From Isoetes taiwanensis (taxonomy: Eukaryota; Streptophyta; Lycopodiopsida; Isoetales; Isoetaceae): a stretch of DNA of 64,000 nucleotides. This document shows positions 46,171 to 57,836 of this stretch, piece by piece. The notes below the pieces were generated by a model. That model did not search any database and was not told the DNA's origin. It saw nothing but the letters and a program-made list of their open reading frames with translations. Position 1 is the stretch's first letter. Every line of letters begins with the position of its first letter. A program made the translations under genes and the position numbers. The stretch covers positions 1,639,109-1,703,108 of the forward strand of contig JAJEKV010000027.1 of the NCBI GenBank assembly GCA_021234155.1, read 5' to 3'.

Positions 46171-46923
46171 ATCTAAGTCGATTGCCAAGAATTGTCAAGA
46201 CTCTCCTTGATCTTTTTGTCCAAGGTGCAGGATCAAATCTGTTTACCAAGGATTTTTCATATGGTGGCCACTGAGTGTTTCAGTGAGGTTGGACAAGACA
46301 TGATGGACAACACCATGTTTGGCTGGAAATATTGTGAAAACCTCTGTGATTTATTTTATAAGCCTTTCTACATTTTTGCACAAGACACCAAAGTCCCTTG
46401 CCCTTGCAAAAATCCAAATGTGGCCACATTTGTGGACCCTTTGATTGGTCATGTACGCACCAAGATTACTATTGTCAAAAATATAATGCTCAGAAATATG
46501 TTTAGAAAAGGCCTTAATCATATTCCCAATAGGGTATTGGTCATTAAAGAATTTGAAGAGGAGATAGCGAAAGTATGTGATGCTTTCTTTGAGGCACATA
46601 GGTTATCTTATCCAGATATTAGTGATGATGAAAAGGTAAACTTCAAGGTGAGGGTCACTGACATTGCAGTCAGCAGAATTAAAATTGCCATGAAAAATGA
46701 GGGTCCAAGAAAATTTGCTTTGATGGATCCAAATGTTATCAGAAACATGGAATGGCTTGCAACCAATTTCTATGTCTCAGGGGTTGATAAGGCCACTAAC
46801 AATCCAGCCTTTATATGCCCTGAACATGTCAGGGATATGGCCTTACAAAGACTATACAGCCATGATTTTTTGATCATCCCTAACCAGCAAAAGGAGATAC
46901 AGATCAAGATTAAGGAGGACTAG
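46171..46923 (+). pseudogene. RT-element protein, region preceding the RT core
   Basis: After a GATGCAG acceptor (~46168) the frame LSRLPRIVKTLLDLFVQGAG shifts once (~46260) into a 220-residue open stretch with PCPCKNPNVATFVDPLIGHV, a helical region and NFYVSGVDKATNNPAF. The last resembles the conserved ADKAxN-type box that precedes the fingers of Penelope-like and related RTs. It stops at 46923, where the coding region is interrupted by a ~5.8 kb insert. Confidence 0.6.
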
Positions 46924-49900
46924 TTATGGTGCCCGGCGTTGCCGGGCTTTGCTATAATACGAAAGGTGGTTGTTTGATTGCTGGCCAGAACAAAGAATTT
47001 GGCGATATTGTATTTGACATGATGCTAAAAAAGAAGGAAGGCGTGAATGTGAGTATGGGTGTGAGGGGCATTATTGCATGTTTCGTGTTAATTTGATGTG
47101 TAATACAAATGCCAAAGGACTTATCATTATCCCGCTTGGCATTTGTAGCTGCAATGGAAGACCACGAAACAACATCCTTCCATATTCCATCCCCCAGATC
47201 AGTGCTTTAGAAAATGCATTTCAAAAGCCTACTTAGAGGATGAGCTTACAACCTGAATTCCATGTTGTCCATATTGTTAAAGGATCAGGGTCTTACAGGA
47301 CCTTATCAGACCAACCTGCATCCCCCTATTTTGAGTTGCCTACGCCATCTAAGATGGCAATGCAACTCATTCTCAGTCATCTTCTGTTAGTTTGATGCAC
47401 CTAGATCTTACAAATAAGCACAATAGTGGGATATGTATAAACTTGTAGAGAGGAATGGGAGAAACATGATGATATATTGATTGGTTGAAGATACATATTG
47501 GTCGATTTCTCTTTTATACGAAAGGAATACAAAGTTGTAGAGAGGAATGAGAAGAGGATGTAAACTATTGCATCAGCTTTACCCATCTTTTTTAAATGCG
47601 CACTTGGACCTCTATGACCACATTCCTTTAAGGAAACAATAGCATTGGTGTTATATTCAAGATTTCTATATTCATGGGCCTAGCGCAATGTTATATAATG
47701 GCTTTGAGAACATTATGTAATTTTGATGCAACATTACACCGTACATAAACCATTTTGAAGAATGGGTTTTCAATAGTTGTTCTCCAGGATAAGCCAATGG
47801 TTGTGTTGTTTCTAAGAAGAGGGATGACTTTGTGAGGCATGAAATAGTTTAGTTAGAAGTTGAAGAAATGTAAATAGAAATGTCTTCACCAGATGAGAAT
47901 GACGTTGTAACTAATTGTGCAGTTATATTCAGACGTTCAAAATGGAAATGAAGGATAATGAACTTGATATTTAATGTCTGCATATAAACGTTCAATAATG
48001 AAATTGATATTCAATGTCTGCACCTAAATCTCTAAGCTCCAAGCTAAAAGAAATAACATAGCAAAAGTAAAACATATTTGAAGTAGTAAAAAATGTATTG
48101 TGACATTAATAATTGGTCAAAAACAACTAATATGTAATGTGGGCACCAGTCATAGATCTAGGCACCATAGATATGACAAATCTCATAAATGGTGATTCTC
48201 TCATTTCTATATATAAAAAGTTTGCTTTGAGATACCAGGTTTTCTAAGATGTTGTCTCAAAGCAAACCTGGTCAGCTGTCATATAAGAAAGGCCTAGTTG
48301 GAAAATACTCTTATCTGTTGTACAATCATCAACAACTCCAGCCCCATAGTTGCAATTGCTGCTAGACCAGATGCTAGAGCTGCTGCTGTTAATTCTGCCT
48401 TCTTCAGTACCAATAGATAAACTATTGAATAATTCCAACATGCCCCCAAGTACGTCCCTGAGCACTTTCAAAACAGCCCCCAAGTACCTCGCTGAGCACT
48501 TTGTTTTGAAAAAAGCATGACATTTTTAGTGAAGATAGGAAGACGCCTTTTCGAACAAGAACATACACATCTTCTGTTTACAGTTGTATCTGCACTGAAT
48601 GCAATCACTGCATGCAGTATAAAATAAAATATATTGAACGTGCTATGTGGTCAGCCCACATCACATGACCAAAAAACCACCATATATAGACAATAGAATC
48701 ATATTATAAATTAAGAATGCTACATATAAATTCATCAATGCCAGATTGTGTGTATAAGAACTATGGCAGACAAAGCATCCCAAGAACATAATTTCCTGTA
48801 TCACTCTAACCTGCTTCCCATTCTTCATGCAATTTGAAATCGGCCATTTTCTGCAGATCATGTCAAGGATTCAAAGCATAAATAACTGGTTTATGTATGT
48901 TCCTTTCTTAAATCTCATATTTCTTGCCACAAAAATTTTTGTAAGAAAGAAGGTTAAAATTCAAAAGACCTGCATTAGAGTCGTATCTCTGCCATGAAAA
49001 TCGAAGCACCAAGCTTTCAATCTACAGCTGAGCACCTGATGTATTCATAAGACTAAGTAAAAATTGCAAGAATGAACAACATTTTATTTGAATAGTATAT
49101 CTGCACTTTAAGCACACCTAATGCAACAAAATCTCCTTGACATATATGCATCAATTATACAATTGAGAAGGTGTAAAATGTAGATTCTATATTGCAATTT
49201 GCATGTGCAAATTTGCATGATTTAATGAGAATGATGCTGCATTCCATGATGGGAGCACAAAGGAGCTAATTGCGAGCCATGTTGTGACTGTATCACCTTT
49301 AAAATCCCAACATGCCAATCAAAACTATTTTTCTAAAAAATCTCCATGATCATTAGAGAAGATAATGAAGGACCAATCTGCACCAATGATTGAAATGCCA
49401 AAGCTGCATCAAAACCTGCATTTGCCCCTATGCATAAAGTACTGAAGTGGAAGTCATTTGCTAGCAGAGCATTGAAGTGGAAACCACTGTATGGGCACTT
49501 GGAATTGAGGCTATGCAGCCTTTTAAAGCATCATGTTCTAATGCCCTAGCTCCATGCTCGAGATTGATGATAAAACTTGTCAGAAAGATTACCCAGAAAT
49601 CTCACATGCTATTCTCGAATCCCGATCATGCCATGCCTGAGTTTACGTTCTAAGACTCCAATCCAAATAGTATGGGAAAATATATTTGTTTTGGTATGGT
49701 AATGAGCCAAGGCTGGTTAAGATACATGATACAGGCGTGGTGAGAGATGTGTTTTGCAAGGGACCTCGCCATGTTGACCTAAGCCCTCGGATACGAGAAT
49801 CTGTAGTTGATCTTATTGGAAATGTTCTGCTTACATCATATGGAGAGGACTGGGCACAGAGGAGATGGATTCTGAACCGTGCATTTCAACCATAGAAGCT

Positions 49901-52570
49901 CAAGGTACCACACAGTTCTTCTAACTTTCGTTTTTAAGTTGTAGAGTGTAGCATGTCTTGTAATTTCTGTTTTACTTTGTATGATGTAGCATTTCTTGTA
50001 CTTGGTGTCATGGCTAATTGCAACTTGCAGATGGTGGAAAAATGGGAATTAGACATTTGGACGTACAGTTCAGATATGGAAATTGAGGTTTTGAAGCAGT
50101 TGGCTGGAGATATAATATCAAACACTGCATTTGGAAGTAGCCTGGCTGTCAGGCGACAAACAGTTCGAGAAAACAGTCTACCATGACCGGTGACACCGAA
50201 TTGCTTCAGCACGGACTGATCGCTTGGAATCATCAATGGCAAGCTTCAGAGCTTTTAACACCTACATATAAGAAGGGGAGAGCCTTTAATGTCTTTCCCA
50301 AAAAGAATTGCACTTCTGAAATTTACCACACCTGCAATCTTGATGGGAATAAGCAAGCAAATGGCAGGCCAATAAGTGCGTAAAGGCTGCGATCTTTGTT
50401 CGAATCATCCGGTACATGCATTTCCATATTATATCCGGGCAAACCTGCAAAGTAAAGCACACCATTCGGATACCACATGTTTGGGGTATCTACTCAAACA
50501 AATAAGATGTTGTATTACGTCAAGAACATGGTCTTGAAGAAGTTTTACACCGCAAGATTACAAACAAAAGCCAGCCTTACTGCATTTGTGTCATGCTTAA
50601 ACAACTCAAACACTTTGACAGCACTAAGTTCAACATTCAGCTTACCTTGGTTTACATCAAGGATGAAAGATGACATTGCCATCAAACACGCTGGCAAGAA
50701 TTTTACATCCGTATTATTTTTGGAAAGAAGACAAAGGCCTTCCAGCAATAATGGAATTGCCTAGAAGACAAACACCGGTGCATAATTATCAGTAATAAAG
50801 CTACAGCTGTTAAAGCTCATATTGAAGCTACTGCTGAAAACATTAAACTTGTTGTTCAAGCTAATATTAATAAATTAAGGTGTCAAATGAGATCAGTGAC
50901 ATGCGCATAATACAAATAAGATGCAAAAGTAAGAAAAGAGACATTATACTCTTTCAGACATATTCCAGCAACTGCTATTTGCCAATGGTTTTTCAGTTGC
51001 TTTCCAATCCTCATTCAACACTCCCTAAATCCCTAAACCATAACAAATCCCTAGTTTATCGGCATAGGGCATTAGCAAATATGTTTATTGAAATGAAGTG
51101 TCTACAAAGCTCTCTCAATTACATATATTAGTATGTATTTTGCTCATAGACTATTTCTTTATTTGAAATAGAGATCCAAGTGGGGATGCCTAGAAGTTAA
51201 GATGTGGTTACAAAATTGAAACCTGGTAAAGCAAACTTTAGAGCCTCTGAAGCACCGCATGTTCTCAAAGTCTAATGAGCAGTAGAAGATACACATACCT
51301 TCCATTGAATTATAATCACTCCAAATCTCTGGCTGTCAGGCATCAAACAGTTTGATATGATTTTGTCTTGTTGGATATGAACCCCAGACCATAAAAAATC
51401 GCTAAACCATAATAAATCCCTAGTTTATGGGCATGGGACATCTGAAGGAAAACATATTCACAAAGTAAATAAAAGCATATAGAAAGAAATCATGCGCAAA
51501 AGCAAGAGTGAGAATAATTTAAGAAATCTCATAACACCTTCTCTCTTGAATATATAACTAATCTCACTATGCTGGATTTATCAGGGAAGTTGTTCTTGGG
51601 TTCATGCCCATATGCTCTTGCATCTGTGCACTCTGACTTGAGAAGAAACATTTTTCCTTTGGCAACTTCTTCCACTTACGGCAATGGTTAAAATGTAACC
51701 ACAATCCTCTTCAATTTAGCTGCTTCCAGATACAGCAAGAGCAAAGATAAAAATTATCAAAGGCAATAGTTGCATAAAAAGAATTTGGAAAAGGGGCAAC
51801 ATGCCACAGAGCTTAGCAAATTAGAACGTCACTTTTCATGCTCAAGCTCCTGTGTATAATGCAAACAGCTTGGGCAAGGACATCTGGGCAGTGAAATTGC
51901 TACACTTCATGCCTTAGAAAAGCTTAGAATGTGAAAACACAATGAAGTCCCACTTAAAGGAATAACATCTGCGAAGATTAAAAATGCAAGCTTTTCATAC
52001 AAACATACACAACTTTAAAAACTTGCCATATTTTTGTCAAGCAGAAATGAGTTAATCGCTTCAAAAATACCTGGAGGATGGCTATGAAACTGGTTGTCTT
52101 GCAAATGATTCTAAAACCACTGAAATAGCAATTCAAGAAGCACACAAAGGCAATTATCAAAGAGGAAGGAGGCATAAGTGATAAAATCAAGGAGATTTAC
52201 CTGTCTAGTAAAACACATCAAAACTTATTATCCGTAGCTTGCTTTGCTCCTTATACATAAGGGAAGAACCAGCTGGATCAACTAAAACCAATAGAAGTCC
52301 CAGCCAGATTGTCAAAGCCAAAACCAAAACCAAAACCAAAAATCAAAGAATTACAGAAAACAGGGTGTGCTCTACTCTTGCAAATTCCTTTATTGGCGAG
52401 CTTGATCAGATTCGAACCTGCACGATGCATCTTTGGTCACAAAAATAATATTTAGCCCGGATTCTTACTTTACAGCATACTCTTGAGGGCACGATTCATC
52501 CTTCAAATGTCCTCCATGCTGTATTTTTCAAATGTCCTCCATGCTGTAATTTCTAGCCTAGCCCCATTCC
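46924..52570. other. Insert or giant intron splitting the RT gene
   Basis: About 5.6 kb separates the pre-RT region from the RT core. Apart from the P450 exons at 49.7-50.2 kb it is AT-rich with short frames. Around 50545-50885 there are protein-like frames on both strands (for example AVKAHIEATAENIKLV on plus) that I cannot assign. A fragment near 51330-51360 repeats the P450 GCTGTCAGGC.ACAAACAGTT words of ~50145, so part of the insert is itself duplicated. A B-box-like GGTTCGAATC lies near 52415 on the minus strand. Confidence 0.5.
49686..50180 (+). pseudogene. Cytochrome P450 fragment, two exons (CYP72-clan-like)
   Basis: Exon one (49686 to ~49904) reads VFWYG-type FWYGNEPRLV, LIGNVLLTSYGEDWAQRRWILNRAFQP, matching the helix B-C region (GEDWAxxRRxLNPAF) of CYP72-clan enzymes, with one stop just before LK and a GTACCA donor. 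Exon two (50031-50180) starts after TTGCAG with MVEKWE and contains QLAGDIISNTAFGSS, the family's helix E motif. The heme-binding cysteine region is absent. It is a captured or inserted gene fragment, not an enzyme. Confidence 0.85.
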
Positions 52571-52739
52571 ATGTAAATTGCATGGCAAATGGAAATCGTT
52601 TGCCACCTTGCAATCTGCAAACGTGGAGCAAGGCGACCCTAAGAAACCCAAAAACTTGGTCGAAAGAAACTGGTCTCGATTTTTGGAAGGATGGAAATAT
52701 TTTCCGGCCGCCAAAACCCACAGAATCTTAGGAAATCAA

Positions 52740-54041
52740 TTAAAAAAAAATTCCAAAAACATTTTCCACCATGCCGGAAAATCCCAAATTAACAAGATTG
52801 ATATACAACAATTAATTAGGTATATTGGCTTTGAACCTGAAAGGCTGCCTTACCTACTTGGGGTATACAAGGCACATAAACAAGACTATAGATGGATCAC
52901 TAATGCCCATAACACCATATATACGGAGATCTCACAAATTGTTACTGCTGGGCTTAATGATATCTTAAATTGCTGGCCAGATATTGCCATGATGTTAAGT
53001 GCTAATATCCACACTTTAATGCCAGGGAAAGTTAATACGAGTTGGGTGATTAACTCGGTTTATGATGTGGTTATTAACCTTCCTTCCAAAATTCATGATA
53101 TCTTTGTAGCTGATATAACCAGATGTTATGAAAACATTCCACTTCTCGGGGATAATGGAATTTGCACTGTTATAGAATTGATCATTAAGGCTTCTTGGAA
53201 ATGGCAGAAAAGTAGGCAGAAAACGGGGCCCTAATGGGTTCGTTACCAAGTGGTTCAAGATGGATCCAGAAGGCAAATGCTGGTCTAAAATGGAACAACA
53301 TATCTTCATTAAAGCTACTCATTGGCTTTTGTCCAATTGTTTCATTGCAATGGGTGAAAAAGTATGGCAACAGGTATGTGGTATCCCCATGGGATTTGCA
53401 TGTAGCCCAAGCTGGTGCAACCTATATCTGGCCTGGTTTGAGGTAAACTTTATAAAAAAACTAGCAGTTCAGGGCAGATACAAGGAAATTGGTACGTTTA
53501 AATACATCTTTAGGTATATTGATGATCTTCTTGCTATAAACTGTCCTATATTTAGAGAATTTCTGAAGAAAGTACTTGGAGACTCAATGGATAATGTCAA
53601 TATATATGACATGAGCAGACTTGGAATCAAGGAAGAGACTGTTCTACACACAATGTATGGACTGGAAAACCCACAGGGATACAAGGTTAATTTCCTGAAT
53701 TTATCCATTGAGATAGTCAATAATGTTACCGAAGTCTATAAGACCACAAGATATGACAAGAGGGATATTCTACCCTTTCGGGCACTTAAATTTGTGCATG
53801 CTGATAGCTGTAGACCTTATCTACAAGCTAGAAATGTTATTGTTTCGCAAGTACTACCGTCAATTCATGCCCTATTAAGGCTGCTGCAGACATCAGAGGA
53901 CTGATTAGAAGCTTCACCAAAAATGGATTTGACACCCCAGGTTTGAAGAAAAAAGTCCTAATTTACATATGTAATAACACATTTCCTGGACTTAGATACG
54001 ACAAGATGACTTTGTTGGAGGAAATTGCTTCTATGACTTAA
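52740..54041 (+). pseudogene. Reverse transcriptase core of the 14.9 kb element
   Basis: In order: RLPYLLGVYKAHKQDYRWIT (pre-palm, like the PK.HK..R.I box), FVADITRCYENIPL (motif A Asp), a frameshift at ~53220, WQQVCGIPMGFACSPSWCN (motif B), IFRYIDDLLAINCP (motif C, catalytic YIDD), NFLNLSIEI and KTTRYDKRDILPF (thumb), and after another shift at ~53870 RSFTKNGFDTPGLKKK, stop at 54041. The motifs fit Penelope-like RTs and a widespread unnamed RT family of invertebrates and algae better than LTR or LINE RTs. Two indels break it. Confidence 0.85.
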
Positions 54042-54133
54042 GGAACTGTATGTAATGATTTACATTCAACCTGTCAATTATGATTGTTTTTCCATAAGTT
54101 CTGGGTTGCATGTTTACTAATAGGGTATGGGAT

Positions 54134-54160
54134 GGACCCCTGTTGTGTTTGTAGGGGTCC
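54134..54160 (+). repeat. Perfect 8 bp stem-loop after the RT stop
   Basis: GGACCCCT and AGGGGTCC are separated by 11 bases, ~95 bp after the RT stop and ~70 bp before the right repeat. It could be a 3' end recognition structure for the element RNA. Confidence 0.65.
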
Positions 54161-54566
54161 ACCCTCCCTATGAATGCACAGCCATATGAATTGGGCCATA
54201 CCTACCCTACGGCAGGAGGTAGGTTTTTTTTTTAAAAAATGCTTGTCTTTTTGTATTGCACAATTGACGGGTGTTATTTAGTGGTCGGACTTGAAATCCA
54301 TTGGCAATATGGCCCATGGGTTTTTCATGCATGGTTAATGTATGATTTTGCACTAGATCATGGACTTGGTTAATGGTATAGGGTAAGAATAGTGGTTATG
54401 GAAATATGTGGAGTTAAGTCAATATCATTGTACAACGGTTGGTATTTAAGTCTGAATATTATATAACAAAAATTGCTGTAAGCTCGATTTTAGGGTACTG
54501 AAAATCTGGCGCTTTACTGGTGCTCTACACAAGCCTTGTTAGGTCCACGGCTACTAGGCTATGGCT

Positions 54567-54816
54567 CCCGGGGATGTCACATAGTTTAAGGCGTATATAC
54601 CATGTGAGTGAAAGGGGTGGGTTTTTTTTTTTACCCTAAACCGTATGTATAAATACGGATAGGGGCTTGGCTAGGGGGTTTTCTGGGGGGAATCCCGTGT
54701 AATATGTATACGGGACGAGGCGTTTAGAAGGTTGGACAAGGTGTATACGGAGGGTTTTTTGCTGACCCCATTAACGCACGTGGCGTATCACCTTTATAGT
54801 AGGTGAAACCCCCGGG
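54567..54816. mobile_element. ~250 bp non-autonomous TIR element (MITE)
   Basis: It is present only in the right repeat, so the left repeat is its empty site. CTATGGCT is duplicated at both edges (8 bp, or 9 with an adjacent G). The termini CCCGGGGATGTCAC and GTGAAACCCCCGGG are imperfect inverted repeats. An 8 bp duplication suggests hAT, 9 bp suggests Mutator; the sequence allows either. It has no coding capacity. A related end is at ~4242. Confidence 0.88.
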
Positions 54817-55127
54817 CTATGGCTTTTGACAACGGATGGATATGAACCTGTGGGAGACATCAAATCCTGGTACAGTATAAAGTTACTTAAGGTTAGGCGA
54901 TCTGACTTTTGAATTACGGTTGCTATAAGATTAAGGCTTCGACATGTAAAATAGGCCTGAATATAAGATAAGCTTGCTGCTATGGCCTAGATTCCCATGG
55001 ATTTGATGCACTGGTTATACGTGCTGTAGTGTTGCATCTATTACCCTAATAGTACAGGAAAATGGGAGGGAATAAATGCAATATGCATGAATATCATAGG
55101 AATTCGATTGACCGGATACCACCGTTA

Positions 55128-55404
55128 GTTCCGATGAAGAAAGCCTTCTAGAGGAGGAGTGGCTTGCAAAAGAATTTTGTGCTTGTCTTGTGTCGATAAG
55201 CACATGGAAGGTGATATGGATTCAGGGAGCTATGCCGGATCTAAGCGCCCTTGGTCTTACAATCAAGGTTCTGGAGTTCAGAGACAGGGATATGTGAATA
55301 AGTATAATGGTGATGGGCATAAGCAGACTGGCGCCAGCCTCAGGAATCGGGTCCCTGATACACAGGATGATGACCTTGAATATGATAATGAAGACATTCA
55401 GGTT
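55128..55404 (+). pseudogene. Second copy of the RT-element first exon, broken
   Basis: Nearly the same protein as 42508-42852 from the MDSGSYAGSKRPW segment to EDIQ, but upstream indels (around 55098-55120 and 55190-55205) remove the N-terminal frame. It lies downstream of the RT, where it could not serve as a first exon. Confidence 0.8.
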
Positions 55405-56791
55405 TGATTGATCTGAAGTGTAGTATGTTTAAAATTATTTCATAGAGTACTCTTTCCTGCATGTTTTATACTTATCTTGGACCAGGAAGCAGTGATGATT
55501 AATTTACATGGCCCTATGTATGAGAATATAGAGGGTGTACTGTATTCTGGAACTAGTATCCCGAACTTAAGATTCCTTTGTAAACTTTGTTTGCTTCATG
55601 CTGGGTTTTGCTGTACCACATGAAATGTAGGCGTATCACTTAAAGTTTATATACATTTGTATTAGACTAAATGCGGTTGCATCTTTTATTTAGCATGGAG
55701 TGGATTTGGGGTAAAAAAAGGCTACAATAGGCTTATGAAGAGTCGAGAAACCTAATGTACCTTTTGGCCCCTCACTCATTACCAAATTCTTGCTAATGTT
55801 GTGTTGGTTATTGCAGTACGGGTTTCTCCTTTTATTGTGGTTTTTACTTTCAAGTTCATATCTGGCTAAAGATGGAAGTAATAGCAATGGGAGTTCTATA
55901 TTGAAACTATCCTCAAATCGCAAAGCGGTTTTCATTTGGAAAAAGGGAAGAGATACCTATCTTGTGATGTTGATTTGACATTTTGATCGATCTGTGCTGC
56001 TGTCTAAGTTGTGGAATTTTTCTTACATATGATACATACTGAATGATTATATGTTTGGTTTATATTTCTATGGTACTATGCTATGGTTATAGGCATATAG
56101 TATTGGCAGTATGTTATGCTACTTCTTTTATTTTCATACTCAATATGCTGAAATAGTTATGGGCCCGTTGGATGCCTGTTATTAAAAGGCTTTGTTGACA
56201 GTATAAGTTTACTTTTACTTCACTCTTCACTGGTATTGATTGAGTGTACATTTTCGAGTTATTGAATACAATATTATATGGTTTTGTTTACAGTACTGTT
56301 TGGTGTTCAGTTTGATGCCGTAGCTTTCAACACTGTTTATTTATACATCTTTGTTGTATATCAATAACTATGCTAATGGATCAAGATATAGCAGTGTACT
56401 ATGTTTATCCTAAATTCTTTTTTAGAAAATATAAGGAGTGATCTTTTATTTTTTAAGGCTGCATCAGTACTAAATCCTTAAGGTGGCTGATGAACTACTG
56501 TTGAAATACTTTAAATTCTTTCCAGTTTGGATATCACTTGTGTCTAAAGAACCAGTTAAATTGTTTTATGACCTATTGTGGCTTAGTCTCGAGTTATGAA
56601 CTAGTGCTATAGATTAAATGGTTGATGCCCTAAGGAAGTAGGTGCCATCATGGAATATTCCAAGTATGGGCTGATAATACTACATACGGAATTGACCATT
56701 GTAGATGTCATGGCTAGTGGGCTTTTGCTAAGGCTAGTGTGGACTGGATTTTTTTTTTTTCCAGATTTACATGCGTGTTGCTTGTTTCTAC

Positions 56792-57044
56792 ATTTTTTTG
56801 TAGATTTACATACATGTGCATGCTCGTGATGCATCAAACAATGCGAATCCTGAAGCACATCTTGGTTTTCGGCAGGGCAAGGACAGGGCCCGAATGCATG
56901 AAAGCAAAATGGCGCCTCTTTTTCTAAAGCCAGTCGGCTATGGCGGAGCCATACCTTGAAATCATGTTTTACAGATGCAGCTTCCGGTTTGAAACCTTTT
57001 GATAAGGTCGTCTATATTTTGCCAAGATTTAGAGCATATTCGCT
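56792..57044. other. Right flank of the large element
   Basis: An AGATTTACAT..ATG word occurs twice around the right 14 bp word (56763 and 56803). Otherwise nothing is recognised. Confidence 0.4.
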
Positions 57045-57343
57045 ACTAAGAAGGCTAAGAAAATATACAGGATTTCCAGAATATGATTTTAACGAGGCCA
57101 GTAAGTAGCAATGTATATGTCCAGTGATTCATGCCTCAGGAATTAGATTTCGGATAAAGTTCTGTAGGAAAATCAAAAGCAGACGTTTTTGTGCTTAGAT
57201 GACTTACTGCATCTAATAATAGATAGATTTGCAGATCATTCCGATGGCCATGTGCTAAGAAAGATAAGGAAATATACAGGGTCTCAGGGTATGATTTGAA
57301 AGAGTATAGTAAGCAGCAATGGAAATGTGCAGTGTTCATTCAG
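57045..57343 (+). repeat. Direct duplication of a ~90 bp segment
   Basis: Segments at 57045-57135 and 57254-57343 share CTAAGAA.G.TAAG.AAATATACAGG and following bases at ~80%. Both read as protein-like RKYTGF/SxxYDxxE..SKQQ on the plus strand, so they may be relics of a duplicated exon of an unrecognised gene. Confidence 0.6.
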
Positions 57344-57477
57344 GTCGCCATAGCCGACATGATTTCAAGAGCCTAGACTGTCATTTCAAGAGATGGCAGC
57401 AAAACTATTTATAACCAGTTTATCCTTCTTCTCGCAGTAAACATTATAAATTTTTATCTGTTTAAGCTTTTTAATGA

Positions 57478-57650
57478 GGGAATATTTTGAAGATTATCAT
57501 CTTAATAAGGAATATCCTGAAGATTATCATTGAAAATCGTTGGAATATTCTGAAGATTATCACTAATAATCTTTGGAATATTCCAAGATGCTGCGAGTTA
57601 CAACTTTTAACCTCTATCAGATCTAACGGTTATCAACGGTTAGATCGGAA
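57478..57650. repeat. Short tandem repeats and a palindrome downstream of the Fic gene
   Basis: The word GGAATAT.CTGAAGATTATCA occurs three times at 57479-57563 with a partial fourth. At 57620-57646 GATCTAAC and GTTAGATC form an 8 bp inverted repeat. Confidence 0.75.
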
Positions 57651-57779
57651 TAATCTTCGAGCCCAATGGTTTAATGACCTTTAACTTAATTGCTCCTTCC
57701 TTTAAAGGTTAACTTCCATGAAACTTGACTAACCCAAAAACACTTTGGTTTAAAGACATCAGCCCAGCTGAGAAGATCT

Positions 57780-57785
57780 TTTATT
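57780..57785 (-). terminator. Possible poly-A signal of the Fic gene
   Basis: AATAAA on the minus strand lies ~52 bases after the Fic stop codon. Confidence 0.5.
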
Positions 57786-57836
57786 CAGCTCACATCAGGT
57801 AACACTGCAGTTATCATCCAAATTGGAGATCATATT

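Larger units (their letters stand above)
54226..56757 (+). repeat. Right 2.5 kb direct repeat (pseudo-LTR-like)
   Basis: Copy of 41918-44235 with the ~250 bp TIR element inserted and ~30 bp deleted near 56130. Its version of the first exon has small indels near the N-terminus, so only the frame from 55159 to 55404 stays open. Confidence 0.95.
41918..56777 (+). mobile_element. ~14.9 kb repeat-bounded retroelement with intron-bearing RT gene
   Basis: Two ~2.3 kb direct repeats enclose ~10 kb of single-copy sequence. Plus-strand exons run from the left repeat (first exon, 42508) through the unique region (44371-46923) to a reverse transcriptase (52740-54041) ending ~200 bp before the right repeat. 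TTGCTTGTTTCTAC occurs just outside both ends (41904-41917, 56778-56791), a candidate 14 bp target-site duplication. Long terminal repeats carrying a first exon and intron resemble the pseudo-LTRs of Penelope-like elements, some of which keep introns. No GIY-YIG endonuclease was seen, so the class is unsettled. Frameshifts indicate this copy is inactive. Confidence 0.65.

Noticed and set aside
52405-52425. GGTTCGAATC B-box-like word as a tRNA gene
   Set aside because: The surrounding bases do not form a T-arm or acceptor stem and no A box is in place. At most it is a SINE-like trace.
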